Below, one piece after another: positions 1 to 9,255 of a stretch of DNA of 63,716 bases (its first letter is position 1; the number at the start of each line of letters is the position of its first letter). The position numbers and the translations under genes are program-made. This DNA comes from Nitrososphaerota archaeon (GTDB taxonomy: Archaea; Thermoproteota; Nitrososphaeria; Nitrososphaerales; Nitrosopumilaceae): assembly GCA_028867735.1 (NCBI GenBank), contig JAGWFW010000005.1:1-63716 (forward strand), read 5' to 3'. The notes under the pieces are model-generated. The model saw only the letters and a program-made list of their open reading frames with translations. It was not told the origin of the DNA and did no database searches.

Positions 1-71
1 ATTTTCTTTATGTGAATTGCCAGTGCACCGCTTGATGGCTGCGATTCACAGCAAAGTGGACATTTTTCCAT
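1..71 (-). CDS. Start of a small Cys-rich (zinc finger-like) protein, truncated by the window edge
   Basis: A minus-strand reading frame opens with ATG at 71-69 and is open to the window edge (23 codons). It begins MEKCPLCCESQP and continues through a His-Ile-Lys-Lys stretch. The CxxC pair followed about 18 residues later by His looks like the start of a small zinc-finger protein, as is common in Nitrososphaerota. The rest lies outside the window, so identity cannot be settled. Confidence 0.4.
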   Translation of the reverse strand, partial: MEKCPLCCESQPSSGALAIHIKK

Positions 72-464
72 TTTATTTAATGCCTGTCATCCAAAACTAA
101 TGTATTTAAGGTTTTGCCTGAGATATTTTGACAACAAAACTGTCATTAAATTTTTAAAAAATTCTTTTCATGAAAAAGAAGATGAGGCAAAGATATTTTA
201 AAAAATAACAAAGACAAAATCAAGAAAAAATTGTTTTTGAGGCGTCTTTTAATTTTGAAAAATCTTTGTTTGCAAAAAACTTGGCGATATAATTTCGATC
301 AGGCTTTCTTTACGATTAATACGGGGTGATTCAAGTTTTTTCAATTATTAGAAAAGAAAAGATAAGAAATTCTAGTTTATCAAGTAAATCTTTCAAGTTT
401 TTTGAATTTCACTTATAGTTAAACCTTTTTATCTATGTGAACCGAAATTCTTATAAGATATCAC
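72..464. other. AT-rich intergenic region with the TFB promoter
   Basis: This 393-bp stretch has no convincing reading frame on either strand. It is very AT-rich. A TATA-like run (ctttttatct, about 424-433) sits some 30-40 nt before the TFB start at 465, suitable for a short-leader transcript. It probably also carries the promoter of the divergent minus-strand gene beginning at 71. No structured RNA was recognised. Confidence 0.4.
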
Positions 465-1379
465 ATGACTCGCGAATCGTTTGGTTCTGGAGGACGCTGT
501 CCTCGTTGTGGAAAAGGTCCGATGGTTACAGATAGCACTACAGGCGAAATGTTCTGTGGCGGATGCGGTTTTGTGATGACAGAACGCGTCGAAGAATCTG
601 GACCAGAATGGAGATCATTTTCAAAAGAAGAACATGAGGACAGAAGTAGAACAGGAACTCCAACATCACTTGCAATGCATGATATGGGACTGGCAACAAT
701 CATTGGTCCTGCCGATAAGGATGCATCAGGAAAACCACTTTCTGCATCTATGAAGAGTACGATTGAACGACTTAGAACTTGGGATAGCAGAAGTCAAGTT
801 CATGAGCCAGTGGATAGGAACTTTAGACAGGCATTTAGTGAGCTTGATAGACTGAAGGACAAACTAGCATTGTCTGATGCAGTAATAGAAAAAACTGCAT
901 ACATCTATAGAAAAGCGCTTGACAAAGGCCTTGTCAGAGGAAGATCAATTCCTGGACTTGTAGCTGCTGCGTTGTATGCAGCATGTAGAGATACCGAGAC
1001 ACCAAGAACTCTAACTGATGTAGCAAGCGGAATTAACATAAAAAGAAAAGATGTTGCCCGATGCTACAGGCTTTTACTTAGAGAACTCGATCTCAAGATG
1101 CCAGTAGTTGACCCTATAAAATGTGTAGCAAGAATTGCAAGTAAGGCAGGGTTAAGCGAAAAGACAAAGAGAAAAGCTTTGCAAATTCTAAAGGATGCCG
1201 CAGAGATTGAAATTTCTGCGGGTAAAGACCCCATGGGACTTGCTGCCGCTGCATTGTATCTCTCTTGTGTTATGAATGGAGAGAACAAAACACAAAAAGA
1301 TGTTGCACAAGCTGCTGGAGTGACCGAGGTAACAATCCGAAATAGATACAAGGGATTAAAAGAGTCCCTAAAGCTCTAA
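465..1379 (+). CDS. tfb: Transcription initiation factor IIB (TFB)
   Basis: TFB bridges TBP bound at the TATA box to RNA polymerase and sets the start site. The 304-residue protein has an N-terminal zinc ribbon with CPRC (about residues 12-15) and CGGC (31-34). A B-finger/linker region (about 45-100) follows, then two cyclin-like repeats (about 110-200 and 205-304). The second repeat carries the helix-turn-helix that reads the BRE (near DVAQAAGVTEVTIRNRY). Length is normal for archaeal TFB. Thaumarchaea usually carry several TFB paralogues, so this may not be the housekeeping copy. Confidence 0.97.
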   Translation: MTRESFGSGGRCPRCGKGPMVTDSTTGEMFCGGCGFVMTERVEESGPEWRSFSKEEHEDRSRTGTPTSLAMHDMGLATIIGPADKDASGKPLSASMKSTIERLRTWDSRSQVHEPVDRNFRQAFSELDRLKDKLALSDAVIEKTAYIYRKALDKGLVRGRSIPGLVAAALYAACRDTETPRTLTDVASGINIKRKDVARCYRLLLRELDLKMPVVDPIKCVARIASKAGLSEKTKRKALQILKDAAEIEISAGKDPMGLAAAALYLSCVMNGENKTQKDVAQAAGVTEVTIRNRYKGLKESLKL

Positions 1380-2023
1380 ATTTTTTTAAAATTAATTCTA
1401 GTCTTTAATCAGTGATTTAATCTACAAGAAAACAATGTCAGAAAAAACCAGCTGTGTGCTGATAAAATTTTTGTCATATGATATGAAGCTGATCAGGGAT
1501 TGATGAAAACAATAAGGCGTGGCCCTGTTGCAGACATTCAGAGATTACCTCTTAAGATCCTCCCTTGGGAGGAGTTTTACAAGGTCTGCAAAGCCACGCT
1601 TATCTGGCAGTAGATTTTACATCTTTCTGCATCCATTTGTATAGGAGCTCAGAGTATTTATGATTTTATATATATATTTTGATATTTTAGTGATAATTAT
1701 TGAAATTATTAAACAAGTCTTATTCAATATACAGTTTTACAAATTGAATAATTCCAATATTTACAAAGAATCAAGCGAAGCATAATGAAATATTTTGTAC
1801 TTGATATTTTCTCAAAACAACAACAGGTTAGCATGAAAATCTTGGCGCTATAGTTTTGATTTATTGATACGTACAATTCGTTGGAATAAACAGCTGATGT
1901 TGGTTTTAATTAAATTATTTTTCACAGATGACTCTTCGTACGTCAGATGATAGATTTGATCCTTATAAGATCACAAAATATCTGCATAGACATATAACAT
2001 TCGAGATAAAACTTGGAGAATAA
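1380..2023. other. Long intergenic region with a candidate structured RNA
   Basis: This 644-bp gap between tfb and an SDR gene has no convincing protein-coding frame. It contains the structured element at 1517-1599 (listed separately) in an otherwise AT-rich background. A strong TATA-like run (tatatatatt, about 1667-1678) and a second one (tgtatagg, about 1638-1645) could drive minus-strand transcription of that element. The SDR gene would be served by a promoter nearer 1990, but no clear box was assigned. Confidence 0.5.
1517..1599 (-). ncRNA. Candidate structured RNA, copy 1
   Basis: Read on the minus strand, the element closes with an 11-bp helix: GCGTGGCTTTG (1599-1589) pairs with CAGGGCCACGC (1527-1517), including two G-U pairs. 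After a CAA bulge a 5-bp helix CAGAC/GTCTG follows. Inside are two hairpins, CCTCC-CAAG-GGAGG and AGAG-GTAAT-CTCT. The element at 10147-10234 shares the closing helix with different inner hairpins. On the plus strand the G-U pairs would be C-A mismatches, so the minus strand is the likely RNA. It lacks a T-arm, so it is not a tRNA. It matches no RNA family I can name. A mobile inverted-repeat remnant is the main alternative. Confidence 0.45.
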
Positions 2024-2764
2024 GTGAAACTTTCCGGGAAGGTAGCGATTGTAACAGGCGGTAGCAGAGGGATAGGAAAAGCCACTGCCAGAATTTTTAC
2101 AGATGAAGGGGCAAGTGTTGTGATTACGGCAAAGGAAGATTCCAGACTCCAGTCTACGGCTAAAGAATTAGGCGTGATTGGCTTTGCAGGAGACATTAGA
2201 AAAGAGGAAGATGTTGAAAATGTCGTGAAAAAAACTTTGGACAAGTTTGCCAAGATAGACATACTAGTAAACAATGCTGGGGTATTTCCAGAGGTAAAAC
2301 CACTACACGTGACTTCCAAGTCAGAGTGGAACGAGATGGTGGACACAAACTTGACCGGACAGTTTCTCTTTACCAAAGCAGTCATTCCACATATGATGAA
2401 AAATGGTGGTTGTGTCATCAATGTGTCATCAGATGCAGGACTCAAGGCATTTGAAAATTTTGAAGCTGATGCGTATTCGGCCACAAAAGCTGCTCTGATA
2501 CATCTAACAAAAACATTGGCAATAGAATATGCCAAATACAAGATTCGCATAAATTGTGTCTGCCCAGGTATCGTTGAAACAGATATGACGGAATCCTATC
2601 TTAGAACGGAAGCAGACAGAGCCATGGCTGTGGCCGAACATCCAATAGGAAGAATAGGCAGGCCAGAAGATGTAGCAAAGGCCATACTGTATTTTGCGTC
2701 AGAGGATTCATCATGGGTTACCGGTGCAATACTTCCAGTAGACGGCGGAATATCAGTCAAGTAA
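2024..2764 (+). CDS. SDR-family NAD(P)-dependent oxidoreductase (FabG-like)
   Basis: This is a classical short-chain dehydrogenase/reductase of 246 residues. It shows the Rossmann glycine motif TGGSRGIG (about residues 11-18), the NNAG motif (about 86-89), the catalytic Ser (SSDAG) and YSATK (Tyr/Lys of the active site, about 153-157). The C-terminus with PVDGG is typical of FabG-like reductases. The substrate cannot be read from sequence; a ketoreductase or sugar/alcohol dehydrogenase role is equally possible. It starts with GTG and follows a long non-coding gap, so it is probably transcribed alone or with the small membrane gene 45 bp downstream. Confidence 0.9.
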   Translation: MKLSGKVAIVTGGSRGIGKATARIFTDEGASVVITAKEDSRLQSTAKELGVIGFAGDIRKEEDVENVVKKTLDKFAKIDILVNNAGVFPEVKPLHVTSKSEWNEMVDTNLTGQFLFTKAVIPHMMKNGGCVINVSSDAGLKAFENFEADAYSATKAALIHLTKTLAIEYAKYKIRINCVCPGIVETDMTESYLRTEADRAMAVAEHPIGRIGRPEDVAKAILYFASEDSSWVTGAILPVDGGISVK

Positions 2765-2809
2765 AAACCAGCCATATAAAATTAATAGAACCGCCATATT
2801 ACTCATGAT

Positions 2810-3034
2810 GTGGATTCTAAAAGAAAGCGATCGCTTAAGATAATCATCATGCTATCCATAGTTTGGTTTGCTGCAGCCCTGCCGGTGCCATTTTTATGGA
2901 CAAATCCCGATCCCCAGCATCCGGAACAATACAAGGTATACCTAGAGATTGCGGGAATAGTTTCCATCCCCTTCATTGCCATGGGAGTGGTTTGGACATT
3001 AAAACCCGAACTTGCAACCAGGGGCTCTAGTTAA
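2810..3034 (+). CDS. Small two-helix membrane protein, unknown function
   Basis: This 74-residue protein begins with a basic segment (DSKRKRSLK), followed by two hydrophobic helices at about residues 10-29 and 46-63. A short Pro-rich loop (NPDPQHPEQY) joins them. The topology suggests a small inner-membrane protein with the N-terminus inside. It starts with GTG and lies 45 bp after the SDR gene on the same strand. Its stop overlaps the 3' end of the convergent regulator by 8 bp. No family was recognised. Confidence 0.65.
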   Translation: MDSKRKRSLKIIIMLSIVWFAAALPVPFLWTNPDPQHPEQYKVYLEIAGIVSIPFIAMGVVWTLKPELATRGSS

Positions 3035-3767
3035 GAAATTCAACTGCCCCGTTGCCTTCGGACGTAATTCTTATCCATCGTGTCCTGCCTATTCTTTCAA
3101 CTTCGATGAATTTCCACTCGTTTAAGAGTGGCTGAATTATGTTTTTGTCAAGACTTGCAAATCGTGCTTGCTGAAAATTTTCCTCCTTTGCATTGACCAC
3201 GATTAACTTTTTTTCTTCTGCAAGTCGTGCCATTTCTTTTTTTGTTATTTTGCCTCCATGTTGTTTTATTATTTTTAATGCCTGAACCAAGGCGGGTTTT
3301 GGCGTATGAATTTCATATGCAGGAAGTTTTACCACTGCCTTCAGTCCTGAGGAGAGCTGTTCCCCCTTTACGCTAGAGTAATTTTCCGGTTCGGCGTAAT
3401 ACGGTGTAAGCTTTGTCTTTCCCTGAAACATCATGCAGGCCATCATGCATGCAATTGCCTGAATTTTAGAGCCCGAAGAGCAGTTTATGAAGATGTCATT
3501 GTTTTTCTCTTTTTCTACAATTTCTCTAACTGATTTTAGTATCTTGAAGAGATCAAATCTGTCAGAGTACTCAGTATGAACCTCGATCTTTTCCTTTTTC
3601 AATTGTGCCTTTATCTTTTCCATATATCCTTGCGCCCTGTCCCTTGCAGGTTCGCCATGCATCAAAAGCCAAACCCGGTCTGCTTTCATCTGCTTTGCAG
3701 GTATGGCAATTCTGTCAATCTCAAAGCCTACAGGGGCAATATGCACTCGAAGATTCACAATACTCAT
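3027..3767 (-). CDS. CARF-like/wHTH transcriptional regulator (HFX_2341/DUF6293-like)
   Basis: The N-terminal half (about residues 1-135) has a Rossmann-like CARF fold, with the signature NCSSGSKIQA at about residue 95, matching the ligand-binding Gly/Ser loop of Csa3/DUF6293-type proteins. The C-terminal part (about 150-240) looks like a winged helix (KITKKEMARLAEEK and a basic wing near GRTRWIRI). Such proteins bind a small, often cyclic nucleotide-like, ligand and regulate transcription. An upstream ATG at 3788 is possible. However, the TATA-like box at 3801-3810 (read on minus) would place transcription start near 3779, favouring ATG 3767. No CRISPR locus is in the window. Confidence 0.75.
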   Translation of the reverse strand: MSIVNLRVHIAPVGFEIDRIAIPAKQMKADRVWLLMHGEPARDRAQGYMEKIKAQLKKEKIEVHTEYSDRFDLFKILKSVREIVEKEKNNDIFINCSSGSKIQAIACMMACMMFQGKTKLTPYYAEPENYSSVKGEQLSSGLKAVVKLPAYEIHTPKPALVQALKIIKQHGGKITKKEMARLAEEKKLIVVNAKEENFQQARFASLDKNIIQPLLNEWKFIEVERIGRTRWIRITSEGNGAVEFLN

Positions 3768-3906
3768 AACAGTATGTATAGTTTGCATACTAAAGTGATG
3801 ATATATAATAATTGTGGTCTCATACCCAAATCATGCAACAAAAATACAAACTGAAACAAAATGAAGTTTCATTTTATCCCAAAGTAAAATCAGTCTTTGA
3901 GGACAA

Positions 3907-4449
3907 TTAATTTTGCATCCAAGCAGTCTGTTCCAGATGATCTATTGATTTTATCATTTCGTCAATCTTTGTCACAATAGCATTGATTGCACGAAATTCT
4001 TCATACATCATTTTTTCTTCTTCAGGAGACAACACCTGTTTTTCTGCAATGTCAAAAAATTTATCTTCCTTTGTCATATGATCATTTAGATATACGGCAT
4101 AGGCCTTAAGAAACCTAGCAACCGGTTCTCTTCCATCCTCCCCGCTTTTCCATCTCTGCAGATGTTTTGAGATTTTACCTGCAATACGGCGGCTAAATTC
4201 ATGCTCTATCATAAATGCCCGTATCTCTTCTTTTAGAGAACCATAGCTTCCTACGCATGCAAAGTACGCATCTTCTTCTCTTGAATAATGAATGGCATCA
4301 AGGAATTCAGACATTATTGCAACCATCATTTCCAGATCTAAAAATGGAATGTCTGCACCGGCATAAAGTTTGGTATAACATTGGATGACTATTTTTTCAA
4401 GACGACGCATCTGTTTGTGGTCATTGCGCAGTGTTTCAGTCGCACTCAT
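3907..4449 (-). CDS. Hemerythrin (HHE) domain protein
   Basis: This roughly 180-residue four-helix protein carries the hemerythrin-type metal ligands: NDHKQ near the N-terminus, IHYSREEDAYF (His and Glu) in helix 2, IEHEF in helix 3 and LNDHMTKEDKFF in helix 4. These fit a non-heme di-iron site that binds O2 or senses oxygen, NO or iron. The upstream phosphoesterase stops at 4458; ATG 4449 is preferred to an in-frame TTG at 4455. The two genes form a minus-strand operon. No membrane segment is seen, so it is cytosolic. The specific role is unknown. Confidence 0.88.
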   Translation of the reverse strand: MSATETLRNDHKQMRRLEKIVIQCYTKLYAGADIPFLDLEMMVAIMSEFLDAIHYSREEDAYFACVGSYGSLKEEIRAFMIEHEFSRRIAGKISKHLQRWKSGEDGREPVARFLKAYAVYLNDHMTKEDKFFDIAEKQVLSPEEEKMMYEEFRAINAIVTKIDEMIKSIDHLEQTAWMQN

Positions 4450-4457
4450 GGTCAAGT

Positions 4458-5303
4458 TCAGCTCATGTCAGGCAATATTGCGAACAATATTACCTTTTTT
4501 GGATCATATTGAACTATGGCAAAATGTGGAACTTCGGAATCTTTTACATAGTGGCCTTGAGGTCCGCCAATGCCCAATCTGATAAGATAGTTGTTGTTTT
4601 GATTAATTTCAATCTCTCTTCTTTCAAGGATATGACCTAGAATTTTTTCCTTTATGGGCCTGAGAGCAGGATAGAGGCGTTGAATGCTGCCGTCTTGCAT
4701 TATAGCCTCCTCCCTGTGTTGATGGCCACATAAAATTATGTGGTTTCTCACGTGTCTTTTAGCCTCCTCGAAAGCAGAAGATGCCTTGTAGTGATATCCA
4801 GCGTAGGTGAAGAACTCAAAATCCGCGTCTGTCAATCTCTGCCATGACCTTTGATATAGCCATGACTCGTCTGGTGCATTTTTTGGAGTTATGTTTTTGG
4901 GGTCAAGCGGGCCTCCATGTACACAGAAAAGGCCGTATTTTTTATCAATGAATTCTTGATTGCCAAAAGTCCCATTATTGTTTTCTTTAAAAAATGATAT
5001 ATCCTCTGAGTTTAGTTTTGCATGGGCATCCATGCTCTCAATTGAGCTTTCGCTGACAAGCCTGTTGTACAAAAATCCCTCGTCATGGTTTCCCATAACG
5101 GAAAAAAATGGATAGTTCTTTTCAAGTGATTTCAATCTTGAGAGAACTTCCTTTGGGTGGGTTCCACGCTCGAGTACATCTCCCAAGTTTATGATTCTGG
5201 AAAAGGCACCGTATTTTTTTGTGAACTCACTGCTTGACGCCACGCCAAGTATGGTTTCAAGTGCATTAATGTCTGCATGAATGTCAGAAAATGCCAGATC
5301 CAA
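4458..5303 (-). CDS. Calcineurin-like metallophosphoesterase
   Basis: The protein (281 residues) opens directly with the metal-binding motif FSDIHAD (DxH), followed by NLGDVLERG (GDxxxRG, about residue 42) and MGNHDEG (GNHD, about 72). C-terminal histidines in HGG and CGHQHRE complete the dinuclear site. This is the metallophosphoesterase fold of protein phosphatases and diadenosine tetraphosphatases; the substrate is not predictable. The start is a TTG about 26-30 nt downstream of a TATA-like TACAAATT (about 5326-5337 on minus), which suggests a leaderless message. It heads an operon with the hemerythrin gene. Confidence 0.85.
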   Translation of the reverse strand: MDLAFSDIHADINALETILGVASSSEFTKKYGAFSRIINLGDVLERGTHPKEVLSRLKSLEKNYPFFSVMGNHDEGFLYNRLVSESSIESMDAHAKLNSEDISFFKENNNGTFGNQEFIDKKYGLFCVHGGPLDPKNITPKNAPDESWLYQRSWQRLTDADFEFFTYAGYHYKASSAFEEAKRHVRNHIILCGHQHREEAIMQDGSIQRLYPALRPIKEKILGHILERREIEINQNNNYLIRLGIGGPQGHYVKDSEVPHFAIVQYDPKKVILFAILPDMS

Positions 5304-5536
5304 TGATTCTTAGGGGATTATCAACCTAATTTGTAACTTTTCGTGTTCGTTTGAATGCAAATACTTGTCATTATACTTGGTCTCTTCAATAGATGAAATT
5401 TGAATATTCTCAAATCTTAGAATAAGACAGTAAAAGATAGAGTCAAGATAAATAAAAGATGAGACAAACCACACTACCAAGCATTTGGAGTCGCTTACAT
5501 CCTCATGCCTACCCAAATGAGGATGTCAGGACATTT

Positions 5537-6463
5537 TTATAACTCAGATTCTATTTTCTGGACAGAGTTTTTTGGAATCTGTAAATCTCGAAACGTGTCG
5601 GGATTGATTATCTTTGCCAAGATCTCAAGTCCTACTATGGTCCTCGGCCCTGGTTTGCTAAAGTATTCGTTTGCATTTACTGCGTAAACTTGGCCCTGTT
5701 TAACTGCCCGCATAGATTTCCATTTTGGCCTGTCTGCAATCATTTCATATTCTTGTAGAATTCGCTTCACATCAAAACCGCATGGCATGAGTATGATTAT
5801 GTCGGGATCAAACTTGATTGCCTCATCAAGTTCCATTCTTCTTGATTGGTCCCCTGCTGTGCTGATTCCGTTGACTCCTCCCGCAATCTCTACCATTTGT
5901 GGAACCCAATGACCAGCAGTAAACAGCGGATCAAGCCACTCTATACAGAGAACTTTTGGTCGTGCGCCCTTTGGAATGTGCTGAATGGTCTTGATTTTAT
6001 TCCTCAGTTTGGAAACAAAGTCATTTGACTCGCGTATCTTTCCAATCTTTTTTCCAATCTCAACTATGTTGTCAAGTATGCCATCAAGGTTCCTTGGATC
6101 TAGAATAAGAACTTCGGGTTTCCCCCCAAGTATTGTAACTGCCCGGTTGATCTCTTTAGTAAAAGGCGAACAGACCTCGCAAATGCCTTGAGCTACTATC
6201 AGATTTGGGTTTGCGTCTTTTAGTACTTGTTCGTCTAGTGTGTAAATGTCCTTGCCTGACTTCATAAGATCGACTACTTTTCTATCAATTTCCTGGCTTG
6301 TCATTCTTTGAGGATCAAATACAGAATGAATCACTCTTGGTTTGTTTTTTGCCTCTGAAGGATAATTGCATTCGTGCGTAACTGCAAGTATGTTTTCTCC
6401 CACGCCAAGCTCATACAGTATCTCGGTTGCACTTGGAAGAAAAGAGACAATGCGATTTTCCAT
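5537..6463 (-). CDS. Cobalamin-binding-like (BtuF-type) periplasmic-binding-fold protein without signal peptide
   Basis: This is a class III substrate-binding fold protein of the BtuF/cobalamin-binding group. It has the typical start ENRIVSFLPSATEIL, then THECNYP, and C-terminal GPRTIVGLEILAKI. An upstream ATG at 6523 would add 20 residues. The ATG at 6463 matches the family start and lies about 25 nt after a TATA-like GTTTAAAG (about 6487-6494 on minus). There is no signal peptide or lipobox and no permease or ATPase gene alongside. A cytosolic cobamide-binding or sensing role is therefore an inference, rather than transport. Confidence 0.8.
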   Translation of the reverse strand: MENRIVSFLPSATEILYELGVGENILAVTHECNYPSEAKNKPRVIHSVFDPQRMTSQEIDRKVVDLMKSGKDIYTLDEQVLKDANPNLIVAQGICEVCSPFTKEINRAVTILGGKPEVLILDPRNLDGILDNIVEIGKKIGKIRESNDFVSKLRNKIKTIQHIPKGARPKVLCIEWLDPLFTAGHWVPQMVEIAGGVNGISTAGDQSRRMELDEAIKFDPDIIILMPCGFDVKRILQEYEMIADRPKWKSMRAVKQGQVYAVNANEYFSKPGPRTIVGLEILAKIINPDTFRDLQIPKNSVQKIESEL

Positions 6464-6547
6464 CCTACTTGTTTTGTAAATGTCTTCTTTAAACGTCTTG
6501 ATCGGCATGTCAAAATTCCTCAAAACTTAAGAATAGCCCACGGCTCG

Positions 6548-7432
6548 ATGAGTCTGTTGGCTAGATTTACAGTCATTGGAGGATTGTCGTCTGAACAACT
6601 AGCAAGAAAGATAGCGTCAAGATTGAGAGCAAAGTATGTCGGATACGAGTTCAGGATTTTTCCAGATGGCGAGGGCAAGATCACCCTCAAGGCAAAACCG
6701 GCAGGAAAAATAATCGTGGTGCATTCTGTCTATCCTCCTGTTGACTCTAATCTCGTTCAGGTGCTGGCACTGGTCTCACAGGCAAGAAAGTATTCCTCCC
6801 AAGTTTACGCAGTAATTCCCTACATGGGTTATGCAAGACAAGACAGGGAATTTCTGCCAGGTGAAGTTGTTACCATGTCTCTTGTTGCAAAGATGTTCAA
6901 GGCTGCAGGTGCAACAAGAATTATTGTTGTGGACATTCACAGCATGATGGCACTCAAGCACTTTCGCATACCTGCAAAAAATGTTACCGCAATAGGTGAG
7001 CTTGTAAAATATTTTAAAAAGCTGCATCTCAAAGACCCTCTGGTGGTATCTCCTGACATGGGGGGAGTTGAGAGGGCAAAAAGTTTTGCAAATTTGATGG
7101 GGACGGGCTATATTGCACTGGAAAAACACAGAGACAGAAAGACAGGTGAGGTTGTGATAAAATCAAGTGGCAACCGCGAAGTAAGAAACAGGGATCTCAT
7201 CTTGGTAGATGACATGATTAGCACCGGGGGCAGCATAGTAAAAGCCACAGAACATCTGAAAAGACAGAAGTGCGGAAGGGTATACGCCTGCTGCATTCAC
7301 GCACTTTTGATTGGTGATGCAGAGAAGAGGATCAGAAGAGCCGGAGTTACAAGAATAATTAGTACGAACACCATACCGGGAAAGACAGGTGTTGTAGACG
7401 TCTCTCCCGTAATAGCAAGAGCAATCAGCTAA
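6548..7432 (+). CDS. prs: Ribose-phosphate pyrophosphokinase (PRPP synthetase)
   Basis: It makes PRPP from ribose 5-phosphate and ATP for nucleotide, histidine and archaeal cofactor synthesis. Recognisable are FPDGEGKITL, HSVYPPVDSNLVQ, the ATP loop YARQDREF and the PRPP-binding loop LVDDMISTGGSI near residue 219. The start is taken as ATG 6548 (294 residues, the normal archaeal length). The frame is open further upstream, but that extension is antisense to the divergent BtuF-like gene. It is followed without a gap by the tRNA methyltransferase gene (TAA directly followed by ATG). Confidence 0.95.
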   Translation: MSLLARFTVIGGLSSEQLARKIASRLRAKYVGYEFRIFPDGEGKITLKAKPAGKIIVVHSVYPPVDSNLVQVLALVSQARKYSSQVYAVIPYMGYARQDREFLPGEVVTMSLVAKMFKAAGATRIIVVDIHSMMALKHFRIPAKNVTAIGELVKYFKKLHLKDPLVVSPDMGGVERAKSFANLMGTGYIALEKHRDRKTGEVVIKSSGNREVRNRDLILVDDMISTGGSIVKATEHLKRQKCGRVYACCIHALLIGDAEKRIRRAGVTRIISTNTIPGKTGVVDVSPVIARAIS

Positions 7433-8359
7433 ATGTCGCAAAGTTTTTTCATATTATCTGGAGAGCATCAAGATCTTGCAAAGGACGAGCTTGTATCAGT
7501 ATCAAAAAGCTATGATATCAAGGCACTGTATAGGGTAGACTCGAGGCTTGTAATTATAACATCCTCCACCCCATGGAAAAAAATTGCCAAGCGTGCCACA
7601 TTTGTCAGAGCTGCAGGAAACCTTGCTGGAACTTTTAAAGACATATCAAAAATAGAATTTCCAAAATCCTATACGTTTGCATGCAGGGCAATCAACCTGT
7701 CATCTAAGAAAATCAATACTCTGGCCATAGAAAAAGAGACGGGAGCAATCCTCAAGCAAAAACTTGGCTGTAGAGTATCTCTTTTAGATCCAACGCTTAC
7801 CGTTTACCTAGTTATAACAGATAACAACAGATATGTTGGATATGCAGATGCGCTAGAATACAAAAGGTCTACAAAGGAGATCAAGTATCCAACCGAGCTT
7901 GACTGGAAGCTTGGCAGATGCATGGTAAACTTGTCACGCTTAAAGGAAGGCAGGACGTTATGTGACCCGTTCTGTGGAACAGGCACCATACTGCTTGAGG
8001 CCAAGTCTATGGGAATACGATGCATTGGAATTGATTTTGATTCCAAGATGTGCGAGATTTCAAGGAAAAATCTGACGGCAAATGGATACAAGGCAGGGGT
8101 CATCAACTCAACATACCACCACATATCAAAGATCAAAGATAAAATCGATGCCATAGTTACTGATGTTCCATATGGTACTGCCTCAAGGTCATCCATGTCG
8201 CCAAAAAAGGTGATCCAAGATTTTGTCTCAGTGGTACCAAAAAAGATGAAATTGGTTCTAGTATACAAGAAGGGGATGGATGTTGACGGGCTTGCCAAAG
8301 CAAAAAAATACGAGATCTACAGACATAAGAGTCTCACCAGAGTGATTGCAATAAGATGA
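7433..8359 (+). CDS. tRNA (guanine10-N2)-methyltransferase-like THUMP protein (TrmG10 family)
   Basis: The N-terminal third is a THUMP-like RNA-binding region. The C-terminal half is a Rossmann-fold methyltransferase with the SAM motif [13 protein letters not shown] (about residues 178-190) and the catalytic motif TDVPYG (about 242-247), typical of N2-guanine tRNA methyltransferases of the Trm11/TrmG10 family. It likely methylates G10 of tRNAs. It abuts prs and overlaps RNase Z by 4 bp (ATGA), so prs, this gene, rnz and the sirtuin form one operon. Confidence 0.88.
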   Translation: MSQSFFILSGEHQDLAKDELVSVSKSYDIKALYRVDSRLVIITSSTPWKKIAKRATFVRAAGNLAGTFKDISKIEFPKSYTFACRAINLSSKKINTLAIEKETGAILKQKLGCRVSLLDPTLTVYLVITDNNRYVGYADALEYKRSTKEIKYPTELDWKLGRCMVNLSRLKEGRTLCDPFCGTGTILLEAKSMGIRCIGIDFDSKMCEISRKNLTANGYKAGVINSTYHHISKIKDKIDAIVTDVPYGTASRSSMSPKKVIQDFVSVVPKKMKLVLVYKKGMDVDGLAKAKKYEIYRHKSLTRVIAIR

Positions 8360-9255
8360 AATTGGTATTTTTGGGAACATCTGCTGCCCAGCCAACAGCA
8401 GAACGCGGAATGACATGCATCTGCCTAGTGTTGGACAAGGAGATACTGATGTTTGACGCAGGTGAGGGTGCACAAGTAGCGTTTCAAAAAGCAAAGCTTG
8501 GATGGAATAAAAAAATGAAGATCTTTGTCACACACTTGCACGGTGATCACTGTGTTGGGATACTTGGCCTGCTGCAGACAATGTCGCTCCAGAACAGAAC
8601 AGAACCAGTCGATATATTTGGTCCGCAAGGAATTGAAGAATTTCTTGCAGGCAACTTGAAGATACTAAATTTCGGACTTACATTTCCTGTAAGAATCATG
8701 AGAATAAAGGAGGGTCTGGTCTTTGATGATCCGCATTATGTGGTTCATGTCTGCGAAGCAGAGCACTCTATTCCTGCATTTTCATATCGCTTTTATGAAA
8801 AGGACAGGCCGGGCAAGTTTTATCCGGAAAAAGCAAAAGAGCTTGGAATACCAGAGGGCAAACTCTGGAGGGAGCTCCAGAGCGGAAATGAAGTAAGGGT
8901 TGGAAACAGGACTGTGAGACCGTCTGATGTCATGGGAGAAAAGAGGTCTGGAAGAAAGATTGGGATTTCAGGCGATACAAGACCCACAGAAAAGATTGAG
9001 AAATTTTTTCAGGATTGCGATTACATTACATTTGATTCTACATATTCTGACGAGTTGCGTGACAAGGCTGTAGAAAATTACCATTCTACTGCAAAAGAAG
9101 CCGCAGAGCTTGCCAAAAAGGCACGTGTATCAAATCTCATTTTGACGCATTTTTCTGCTCGATATGAAGATGCAAACCAGCTGGTGACAGAGGCAAAGAC
9201 AATACATGGCTCGGTAATTGCTGCAAGGGATCTACTAGAGATAGATATCAAGTGA
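8356..9255 (+). CDS. rnz: Ribonuclease Z (tRNA 3' endonuclease)
   Basis: This metallo-beta-lactamase-fold nuclease cleaves pre-tRNA 3' trailers. The 299-residue protein shows the zinc motif [10 protein letters not shown] (about residues 59-68), an early Asp/Gly-rich strand (FDAGEGAQ), the GDTRP motif (about 211) and a C-terminal LTHFSARY. It overlaps the preceding tRNA methyltransferase and the following sirtuin by 4 bp each, indicating translational coupling. With the nearby methyltransferase and CCA-adding enzyme it belongs to a tRNA-maturation neighbourhood. Confidence 0.96.
   Translation: MKLVFLGTSAAQPTAERGMTCICLVLDKEILMFDAGEGAQVAFQKAKLGWNKKMKIFVTHLHGDHCVGILGLLQTMSLQNRTEPVDIFGPQGIEEFLAGNLKILNFGLTFPVRIMRIKEGLVFDDPHYVVHVCEAEHSIPAFSYRFYEKDRPGKFYPEKAKELGIPEGKLWRELQSGNEVRVGNRTVRPSDVMGEKRSGRKIGISGDTRPTEKIEKFFQDCDYITFDSTYSDELRDKAVENYHSTAKEAAELAKKARVSNLILTHFSARYEDANQLVTEAKTIHGSVIAARDLLEIDIK

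Noticed and set aside
1517-1599. tRNA or intron-containing tRNA
   Set aside because: The 7-bp GCGTGGC/GCCACGC end looks like an acceptor stem, but there is no T-arm (no GGTTC-type loop), no anticodon arm and no CCA or regular discriminator. The same holds for 10147-10234.
5310-5516. 68-codon minus-strand frame upstream of the phosphoesterase
   Set aside because: Composition is not protein-like and it covers the promoter region of the phosphoesterase gene.
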